Below, one piece after another: positions 1 through 5,383 of a stretch of DNA of 18,829 nt. The notes below the pieces were generated by a model, which worked only from the letters and a program-made list of their open reading frames with translations, searched no databases and was not told the origin of the DNA. The stretch spans positions 1-18,829 of the forward strand of contig JBBRQP010000063.1 of assembly GCA_038226175.1 (NCBI GenBank), read 5' to 3'. Numbering within the stretch: the stretch's first letter is position 1; each line of letters opens with the position of its first letter. The position numbers and the translations under genes were made by a program. This stretch comes from JBBRQP01 sp038226175. GTDB lineage: Bacteria > Cyanobacteriota > Cyanobacteriia > Gloeobacterales > Anthocerotibacteraceae.

Positions 1-83
1 GCAATTATTCGTTGTGAGCCTTCTTTATTGAAGTAGGCAGCTAAAATCCGTTGGCGCAGATCCACTGAATATGGTTTTCCCAT
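1..83 (-). CDS. IS630-family transposase, N-terminal fragment (continues beyond the window)
   Basis: Reading the minus strand from the ATG at 83-81 gives 27 codons without a stop, beginning MGKPYSVDLRQRILAAY. The pattern of PYS, DLR and a basic residue, followed by an amphipathic helix and a Gly-Ser/Arg turn (EGSQR), is typical of the N-terminal helix-turn-helix of IS630/Tc1-mariner-type transposases, which binds the element ends. A purine-rich Shine-Dalgarno sequence (GGAGAGGG, minus strand 93-86) precedes the ATG and supports the start. The DDE catalytic domain lies outside the window, so activity cannot be judged. This short reading frame is easily missed because it runs off the edge. Confidence 0.7.
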   Translation of the reverse strand, partial: MGKPYSVDLRQRILAAYFNKEGSQRII

Positions 84-137
84 CACCCTCTCCATTTAGT
101 CCAATTAATATAGCTCTTTCACTTGAAAATTGCTGTA
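1..137 (-). mobile_element. Terminal part of an IS630-family insertion sequence (cut by window edge)
   Basis: The first bases hold the start of an IS630-type transposase gene on the minus strand, so the body of the element lies outside the window to the left. The inner boundary is inferred: IS630 elements insert at TA, and a TA sits at 136-137 next to a possible terminal sequence (GCAATTTTCAAGT on the minus strand, 121-133). The other end is not visible, so terminal inverted repeats cannot be confirmed. The family call is fairly safe; the exact boundary is a guess. Confidence 0.55.
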
Positions 138-138
138 A

Positions 139-309
139 GCCCCGTTACAAGCACAACCAAAATACGGTTTGCTGCTGCTTTCGCAAGAGCGTACCCAAGC
201 GCCTTGGCTCAACCTGGAATATGACCGATTCTCCGGCACCGAGATACGCACAAAAATAGGAAATAGGCAGAAACCTTCTTCCAGCTTGCTTTCTGACCCT
301 CCAGAGTAG
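139..309 (+). pseudogene. Possible C-terminal remnant of a gene interrupted by the IS630 insertion
   Basis: Directly after the inferred IS end, frame 139 stays open for 56 codons and stops with TAG at 307-309. The stretch around 190-260 reads as ordinary soluble protein (SQERTQAPWLNLEYDRFSGT) and has no usable start codon, as expected for a gene cut by the insertion. An in-frame TAA at 136-138 lies at the presumed TA target site. I do not recognise a family, and an open run of this size could arise by chance. Confidence 0.25.
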
Positions 310-454
310 ACCCATATCTAAGCCACAGGTTCAAAAGCTTAACGGACGAACAGCTCACTTCTGCCTCCTACTTCCTCTACAGAAAGTATGCCTAGCACCA
401 GTATTACCTGGTTACCCGGTTAACTCTCAAGATACACACGTACGATTTTTTTCG

Positions 455-473
455 TTTTCTGAGGCGATCCCCT
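455..473 (+). repeat. Short dispersed repeat, copy 1 (TTTTCTGAGGCGATCCCCT)
   Basis: This motif recurs in the same orientation at 2102-2119 with one variable base (T or C before CCC). Here the GGCGA core can pair with TCGCT at 493-497, giving a stem-loop context. Copy 2 also has a TCGCT partner, but upstream. It may be a dispersed repeat or the trace of a small mobile element. Confidence 0.4.
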
Positions 474-511
474 CAAGCACTGGAGTTATAGGTCGCTAAA
501 CAGTTAGCAGA

Positions 512-543
512 GGGGTGGATAAACCGCCCCTTTGATTTTTTTT
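512..543 (+). terminator. Rho-independent terminator
   Basis: GGGGTGG (512-518) pairs with CCGCCCC (524-530) across a 5-nt ATAAA loop, with one G-T wobble, and is followed by a T-rich run (TTTGATTTTTTTT, 531-543). This is a textbook intrinsic terminator on the plus strand. The only reading frame upstream is the possible IS-interrupted remnant, so it may have served a gene that is now lost. Confidence 0.75.
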
Positions 544-659
544 ATATGAGCTTTGGAATGCTTCAGTAGGCTCAGATAAGCGCTGATTGACTGAGAAAAT
601 GGGAAGGCCGGGCGGAAGCTCTTAATGTAAACAAATAATGTTAATTCCTGTCATCTTAA

Positions 660-672
660 TTACAATTTGTAA
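660..672. promoter_or_regulatory. Perfect palindrome, candidate operator upstream of the 75-aa gene
   Basis: TTACAATTTGTAA is a perfect inverted repeat (TTACAA, one central base, TTGTAA) in an AT-rich stretch 88 bp upstream of the ATG at 760. Its size and symmetry suit a dimeric regulator. It does not match the NtcA consensus (GTA-N8-TAC). Promoter-like hexamers lie just downstream (TTGTAA 667-672 and TAAGAT 683-688), but their spacing is not ideal. The regulator is unknown. Confidence 0.3.
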
Positions 673-759
673 ATAATCATCTAAGATTTATGAATATTCG
701 TCAACAATTAAAAAAGACAACAGGTTCACAAAATTCTTGTTTCATTGCAAGGAGAATTT

Positions 760-987
760 ATGTATTGCAACCGTCTTGAACTTTGTCCCTACGTTCTAGA
801 TCCTGCACTGATTATCATCAGTGTTTACAGCAAAGATGTCCCAATTTTCACTCAAGTTCAGTCTCATCAAGATGCTCTTAACTTAGCAGAAAGCATCAGT
901 GGCGAAGATAATATAGTGTGTTGGAATAATAGAGCTGTTAGACCCTATCACCAATGCCAAAAAATGAGTGATCTTACAGCGGCATAA
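760..987 (+). CDS. Small uncharacterised protein, 75 aa
   Basis: The ATG at 760 is preceded by a good Shine-Dalgarno sequence (AAGGAG, 749-754), which I prefer over an in-frame TTG 15 bp upstream. The 75-aa product has no signal peptide and no obvious transmembrane segment. It contains four Cys (residues 3, 9, 54 and 67) and a central hydrophobic strand (LIIISVYS), with a polar C-terminus. I recognise no family. It stands alone between a terminator (512-543) and a hairpin (1027-1061), so it is probably monocistronic. The strong ribosome-binding site and AT-rich upstream region support it as a real gene; its function cannot be inferred. Confidence 0.55.
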   Translation: MYCNRLELCPYVLDPALIIISVYSKDVPIFTQVQSHQDALNLAESISGEDNIVCWNNRAVRPYHQCQKMSDLTAA

Positions 988-1026
988 GGACTGTGAGATA
1001 GGTCTATTTGTCATGGTGTTTAATTA

Positions 1027-1061
1027 CCAAAATCTACCTACATGAGGAAGATAGGTTTTGG
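1027..1061 (+). other. Long imperfect hairpin downstream of the 75-aa gene
   Basis: CCAAAATCTACCT (1027-1039) pairs with AGATAGGTTTTGG (1049-1061) through 13 positions with one wobble and one mismatch, around a 9-nt loop. It lies 40 bp after the stop codon at 987. No T-run follows, so it is not a standard intrinsic terminator; it may protect the mRNA 3' end. The rest of the gap to 1327 shows only two direct copies of CTCTCAAGT (1216-1224 and 1240-1248) and no convincing gene. Confidence 0.4.
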
Positions 1062-1327
1062 TCACAAGATAATCAGATTGTGTCTTTGAAACCATCAACA
1101 TTACCGAAAGTCGATTCTAACCCTCGGGATTTACTATTAATACTATTCAAACCACTAGTAAAACTCTGTATCTACTCACCATTGCAGTTAGGACAACAAT
1201 AGGAAGAGGTGTTATCTCTCAAGTATGAGATGGTACTACCTCTCAAGTTAGATCAATCGTAACTCAACTATTTTTATTAGCTGGCATGGGTTATAACTGC
1301 CGTATCTCTCACTCGTAACGGCCCGAT

Positions 1328-1501
1328 ATGTGGACTGTGTTTGTGACCCTTTTAACCTATTGCTTTTGGATTGCTGCTGTGATTATTGTTCTCATTGCAC
1401 TTACTACCTTGGGCGCTCGGCAGATTATTGAGTCGGGATTATCAAAACTAGCTCAGTCTATGTCTGACGCCATTCATTTACATCGTATTCAGAAAGTCTA
1501 A
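1328..1501 (+). CDS. 57-aa single-pass membrane peptide coupled to the ECF sigma factor
   Basis: ATG 1328 to TAA 1499-1501 encodes 57 residues. Residues about 4-30 form one strongly hydrophobic segment (TLLTYCFWIAAVIIVLIALT), followed by a polar tail rich in Ser, Gln, His and Lys. The stop overlaps the sigma-factor start as TAATG, so the two genes are very probably translationally coupled. An in-frame TAA at 1316-1318 rules out a much longer protein. No strong Shine-Dalgarno sequence is visible. By position it could tether or regulate the sigma factor, but it lacks a recognisable anti-sigma domain such as a zinc-binding HxxxCxxC motif. Existence is supported by the coding pattern and overlap; function is unknown. 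Confidence 0.6.
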   Translation: MWTVFVTLLTYCFWIAAVIIVLIALTTLGARQIIESGLSKLAQSMSDAIHLHRIQKV

Positions 1502-2082
1502 TGGGTATGATATTACATGACCAGTTGAGCGATGCCCAACTCTATCAAGCCCTGCAACAGGGAAAAAAAGAAGCACTCACGATTATTTATCAACGCTATG
1601 GACAGATCGTTTATGGCCTTTCGCTACGTATTGTAAAAGAACCCCTTGATGCGCAAGATGTGACCCAAGAGATTTTTGTCTCTTTATGGCGTAATGCTAG
1701 GTATGACCCAGCCCGAGCATCGTTAGGCAGCTACTTAACGATGCTGACGCGTTCCCGTTCACTCGATACGCTACGGGTTCGTGGTAGTAAGAGGAAATTC
1801 CTAGAATGCTGGGGAAGCATTATGGTCAGAGATACTACCTCGCCCCTGTTAGAACAAGTTGCCAGCCAAGAGCAAACCGACTGCCTGCGCGAAGCTATGA
1901 CCCAATTACCGCATAAACAACAGCAGGTGCTAGAAATGAACTTTTTTGAGGGATTTAGTCAAACCGAAATTGCCCAGCAGCTCGATGCTCCGTTAGGGAC
2001 AGTAAAGAGTTGGTCGCGTCTAGGTTTAGTTAAATTACGTCAAAGTCTCAAGTCCGGTTCTGAAGACGAGCGGCTGTCGTGA
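1501..2082 (+). CDS. ECF-type (group 4) RNA polymerase sigma factor, 193 aa
   Basis: The protein has the two-domain layout of extracytoplasmic-function sigma factors. Region 2 (about residues 25-95) includes the core-binding and -10 recognition segments (DAQDVTQEIFVSLWRNA, then LGSYLTMLTRSRSLDTLR). After a variable linker, region 4 (about 128-185) carries the -35-binding helix-turn-helix (LPHKQQQVLEMNFFEGFSQ, TEIAQQLDAPLGTVKSWSRL). No regions 1 or 3 are present, and the length is usual for the class. The start ATG 1501 overlaps the stop of the 57-aa membrane peptide. No cupin/ChrR-type or other anti-sigma gene follows, which is unusual. The TVKSW variant replaces the common TVKSR in the recognition helix. 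It directs RNA polymerase to an unknown stress regulon; a link to the downstream genes is not shown. Confidence 0.93.
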   Translation: MGMILHDQLSDAQLYQALQQGKKEALTIIYQRYGQIVYGLSLRIVKEPLDAQDVTQEIFVSLWRNARYDPARASLGSYLTMLTRSRSLDTLRVRGSKRKFLECWGSIMVRDTTSPLLEQVASQEQTDCLREAMTQLPHKQQQVLEMNFFEGFSQTEIAQQLDAPLGTVKSWSRLGLVKLRQSLKSGSEDERLS

Positions 2083-2085
2083 GCT

Positions 2086-2119
2086 AGTCGCTTAGTTTAA
2101 CTTTTCTGAGGCGACCCCT
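2086..2119 (+). repeat. Dispersed repeat, copy 2, within a hairpin after the sigma gene
   Basis: TTTTCTGAGGCGACCCCT (2102-2119) repeats the motif at 455-473. Here the upstream GTCGCTT (2086-2092) pairs with the GGCGAC of the repeat, with one G-T wobble, giving a stem of about 7 bp just after the sigma stop at 2082. No T-run follows. It may act as a weak 3'-end structure, or it may mark the junction where the head of the AAA+ gene was lost. Confidence 0.35.
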
Positions 2120-2149
2120 AGATTAGGTGTGGAACCGACTACCCTCTAG

Positions 2150-2392
2150 TGGACAATTGAAATTCCACTGACTGATCATCAAAGGCGTATGAGGCTACTG
2201 GAGCTATTTCTACAAACTGTGCCTTTGGCTAATGACCTTGACCTGGAAGAGATAGCCCAGAATACCGAGGGGATGTCCGGGGATGCGCTCAAAACTCTTT
2301 GTACGCAAGCCGGGATGCGAGCAGTGAGAAATAATCACTTAAGGGTCGATAAACAGGATTTTGCGGAAGCCTTGGGTATCAACGTACATTAA
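2150..2392 (+). pseudogene. Headless AAA+ ATPase: C-terminal lid-domain remnant
   Basis: From 2150 the frame reads WTIEIPLTDHQRRMRLLELF and continues to the stop at 2392. This matches the segment after the FDR arginine fingers of classical AAA ATPases (FtsH/Cdc48/Vps4 type: the strand before IPLPD, then the lid helices). Typical lid features follow: VPLANDLDLEEIAQNTEGMS, the small-residue sensor-2 area and an AGMRAVR helix. Walker A, Walker B and the second region of homology are all missing, and a TAG at 2147-2149 closes the frame upstream. An ATG at 2189 could start a 67-aa peptide, but recognisable homology begins 39 bp before it, so a 5'-truncated gene is the better reading. Confidence 0.7.
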
Positions 2393-2535
2393 ATCTGTTT
2401 TCCGTGGCTTTGCTGAACCAACCGTCAAGCCACCCCTAGTTAAGCGCACCACCGCACAAGACGTTTTGCGAGTACTTATTTCAAAACCGTAAATTTCTGT
2501 TCAAATGCTCACACTATTCCTATTTAACTGCTGCG

Positions 2536-4818
2536 TTAAGCACGAACGTCGAAGCGATCAAGCATCATGACTTTATTCCAGGCCGCGACGAAATCCTTGA
2601 CCATACGCTCATGACCGTCATCAGCGCCATAGACTTCAGCAACCTGACGAAGCTCCGCGTTCGAACCGAAGATGAGATCGCAGCGTGTCGCTGTGAACTT
2701 CGTTTCGCCCGTTTTGCGATCACAGATATCAAAGAACATCTGGTCATTATCGACTGGCTTCCACTCGTAGTCCATACTTGTCAGGACACGGAAAAAGTCG
2801 TTAGTCAAGACGCCAGGCCGGTCAGTGAAGATACCGTGTTTTGAATGGTCCCAATTCTGATCGAGGGCGCGAAGTCCGCCGACAAGAACCGTCCACTCGG
2901 GTGCGGTCAGCGTCAGAAGTTGGGCTCGATCAAGGAAGATACGCTCCGGCTTCACCTTATAGCCAACAGCCTCATTGTGATAATTTCTAAAACCGTCCGA
3001 GACTGGCTTCAGAAATTCAAAGCTTTCAACATCTGTCAGCTCCTGAGTCGTATCCATCCGACCCTGAGTAAATGGGGCGGTAATGGAAAGCCCGGCGTCT
3101 TGCGCCGCCTTCTCGACCGCAGCGCAGCCGCCGAGGACGATCAGGTCCGCCATCGAGATTTTTTTGTTGCCCGACTGAGCGCTGTTAAAGTCCTTCTGAA
3201 TTTGCTCAAGGGACGATAGAACCTCGCTAAGTTCCTGCGGGCGGTTCATCGCCCAGTCTTTCTGGGGATCTAGGCGAACGCGCGCGCCATTTGCGCCGCC
3301 GCGCTTGTCGGAGTTGCGGTGGCTTGATGCCGACGCCCAAGCGGCTGATACGAGCGCCGAAACGGAGAGCCCACTCGCCAAAATCTTGTTCTTAAGAGAA
3401 TTGATATCGGCGGCGTCAACAACATTGTGGTCGAGTGCCGGAATAGGATCTTGCCAGAGCAGATCTTCCGCTGCAACTTCCGGGCCAAGATAGCGCGTCT
3501 TCGGACCCATATCCCGATGGGTCAGCTTATACCAGGCGCGCGCGAAAGCATCGCTGAAGTAATCAAAGTCATTCAAAAAGCGCTGACAGGCCTCGTGATA
3601 GGTGGGATCGACCTTCAACGCAATGTCCGAAGTCATCATCATTAACGGGTGCTCAACCCCCGGTAGGTGAGCGTCCGGCGTCTTCGGCGCATCAGGATTG
3701 CTCGGCGTCCACTGAATAGCCCCTGCTGGACTCTTTATCTTTTCCCAGTCGAACTTAAAAAGATTCGTTAGGTAACTGTTGTCCCACTGGGTCGGATTTG
3801 GTGTCCACGATCCTTCGATCCCGTTGGTCATCGTATATTCGGCAAACCCAGTGCCTTCGGGGTTCTGCCATCCCATGCCCATAGCCTGAATCGGCGCGGC
3901 TTCCGGCGCTGGACCGATCTTGTCCGCCGAGACCATGCCATGACTTTTGCCAAAGGCATGACCGCCTGCGATGAGCGCGACAGTTTCCTCGTCATTCATG
4001 GCCATACGCGCAAAAGTCTCGCGAATGTCTCGTGCCGAGCCATAGGGGTCGCCTTCACCGTTTGGACCCTCCGGATTGACGTAAATTAGCGCCTGGTGCG
4101 AAGCCGCTAGTGGGTTCTCGAGGTCGTAGTATTCCTCGTCTGGTTTCCCAACCCATCGAATATCACGAGTGACCATCTCATCAGGATGACCAGCGTGTTC
4201 CTTAACATTGCCAACTGGATCACCATTCCAGAACTCGGGTCCCCAGTAGGTGGCTCGATCCGCCTCCCAAGCATCAATGCGACCACCGCCAAAGCCGAAG
4301 GTCTTCAAACCCATAATTTCTAGCGCGCAGTTGCCAGTCAGAATCATCAGATCGCCCCAGCTCAGTGCCGCGCCATATTTCTGCTTGATTGGCCAGAGTA
4401 GCCTTCGTGATTTATCTGTGTTTCCGTTATCCCACCACGAATTGATAGGTGCAAAACGTTGCATGCCCTGAGACGCTCCGCCACGACCATCCGCGATCCG
4501 GTAAGTGCCTGCGGCGTGCCAAGCCATACGAACCATCTGAGGTCCGTAATTGCCATAGTCGGCTGGCCACCAGTCTTGCGAATCAGTCAGCAGTGCTTTG
4601 ATGTCGCTCTTTAACCGTTCAAAGTCAACCTTCTCGAAAGCTTCTTTGCAATTGAAATCTCGCAGCGGGTTGGCCTGGGGCGAATTTTGGTGAAGCAGCT
4701 CGACCTGAAGCCGGTTCGGCCACCAATCATCAGTTTGCGGCTTGGAGCCGAGCACGCCGCCAATGCGGGTTCCACGGAAGGGACATTGTGCAGGAGTGGT
4801 GAGAGGGGTATTGTTCAT
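2536..4818 (-). CDS. katG: Catalase-peroxidase (HPI), 760 aa
   Basis: This bifunctional haem enzyme removes H2O2 by catalase and peroxidase activity, normally in the cytoplasm. The protein is full length for the family and holds both halves: the haem-binding N-terminal domain and the haem-free C-terminal domain. The distal triad R97-W100-H101 lies in MVRMAWHAAGTYR. The residues that form the Met-Tyr-Trp adduct are present (W100, Y246 in IYVNPEG, M272 in MAMND). The proximal haem ligand is H287 in AGGHAFGKSHG. All key residues are intact, so it should be active. The ATG at 4818 follows a modest AAAGGA about 10 nt upstream. It is transcribed alone, convergent to the AAA+ remnant. Parts are GC-richer than neighbouring genes (40 of 60 bases at 3301-3360), which may point to horizontal acquisition. 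No clear PerR or OxyR site was recognised upstream. Confidence 0.97.
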   Translation of the reverse strand: MNNTPLTTPAQCPFRGTRIGGVLGSKPQTDDWWPNRLQVELLHQNSPQANPLRDFNCKEAFEKVDFERLKSDIKALLTDSQDWWPADYGNYGPQMVRMAWHAAGTYRIADGRGGASQGMQRFAPINSWWDNGNTDKSRRLLWPIKQKYGAALSWGDLMILTGNCALEIMGLKTFGFGGGRIDAWEADRATYWGPEFWNGDPVGNVKEHAGHPDEMVTRDIRWVGKPDEEYYDLENPLAASHQALIYVNPEGPNGEGDPYGSARDIRETFARMAMNDEETVALIAGGHAFGKSHGMVSADKIGPAPEAAPIQAMGMGWQNPEGTGFAEYTMTNGIEGSWTPNPTQWDNSYLTNLFKFDWEKIKSPAGAIQWTPSNPDAPKTPDAHLPGVEHPLMMMTSDIALKVDPTYHEACQRFLNDFDYFSDAFARAWYKLTHRDMGPKTRYLGPEVAAEDLLWQDPIPALDHNVVDAADINSLKNKILASGLSVSALVSAAWASASSHRNSDKRGGANGARVRLDPQKDWAMNRPQELSEVLSSLEQIQKDFNSAQSGNKKISMADLIVLGGCAAVEKAAQDAGLSITAPFTQGRMDTTQELTDVESFEFLKPVSDGFRNYHNEAVGYKVKPERIFLDRAQLLTLTAPEWTVLVGGLRALDQNWDHSKHGIFTDRPGVLTNDFFRVLTSMDYEWKPVDNDQMFFDICDRKTGETKFTATRCDLIFGSNAELRQVAEVYGADDGHERMVKDFVAAWNKVMMLDRFDVRA

Positions 4819-5040
4819 TGAGTCTAATCCTTTGTAATAATTTCCTTAGTCAAACTACATTGAACATTGCCATTTGTAGCAGTTTGAACGGTGTGCAATT
4901 GATAACGGTGTAGCATCAACTCTCTACTCAGAAGACTAATTAAAATTCTAGCTTCTTGAAATAGGAGAAAAATCTATCTTGAGGTAGGGGTCGATCAACA
5001 AACGGAATTCAAAGCCCTTTATGCTGTCGCCAGTACAAAT

Positions 5041-5328
5041 GTCCCAAAAACAACCTTTTATCAGATACTTGTGACCCTATCCCTGCCATGCGGGTTACAG
5101 CACTCTATTTGTGTATCACAATTTTACTCAGATGTTGCCTTCTCACAAAGGACCCTTTATGAGAAGACTTTTCTCCCTTCCCCATCACAACGCAAAATCA
5201 AGGCTTTCTCGTTCTCGATAACAGTTCTTGAAACTATATTTTCATTTAAAAATATAAGATGAGTTGTGATAAAACTTCCTATCCCAAAATGTAACTATGC
5301 TCATTGCGTAAACGAACATTTTTGGGAC
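5041..5328. repeat. Segment bounded by exact 10-bp inverted repeats (possible MITE or decayed IS)
   Basis: GTCCCAAAAA at 5041-5050 has an exact inverted partner TTTTTGGGAC at 5319-5328. A third, direct copy (TCCCAAAATGT, 5282-5292) faces the right end and pairs with ACATTTTTGGGA (5316-5327) around a 23-nt loop. The enclosed 268 bp contain no convincing gene; an open run at 5071-5262 starts with GTG, lacks a ribosome-binding site and resembles nothing I know. No clear target-site duplication is visible. This fills most of the gap between katG and the glucosidase gene; the remaining flanks show only AT-rich katG upstream sequence. Confidence 0.4.
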
Positions 5329-5383
5329 ACTCGCACTAGCAATAGCTTAACGGGCTTTTATTCCACATTTTTTGAAGTGACTC

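Noticed and set aside
71..259. 62-codon plus-strand open frame
   Set aside because: It starts inside the IS630 end, on the opposite strand to the transposase, has no ribosome-binding site and reads as low-complexity Ser/Pro/Cys.
1008..1202. 64-codon frame starting with TTG
   Set aside because: There is no Shine-Dalgarno sequence, it runs through the hairpin at 1027-1061, and its composition is not protein-like.
2404..2433. GTGGCTT/AAGCCAC inverted repeat as a bidirectional terminator for katG
   Set aside because: The 7-bp stem is perfect, but the loop is 16 nt and no T-run follows on either strand.
2845..3219. 124-codon frame antisense to katG
   Set aside because: It is a shadow of the conserved katG coding sequence, with no ribosome-binding site or recognisable domain.
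5071..5262. 63-codon GTG-start frame between katG and the glucosidase gene
   Set aside because: No ribosome-binding site and no family resemblance; it lies inside the inverted-repeat-bounded segment.
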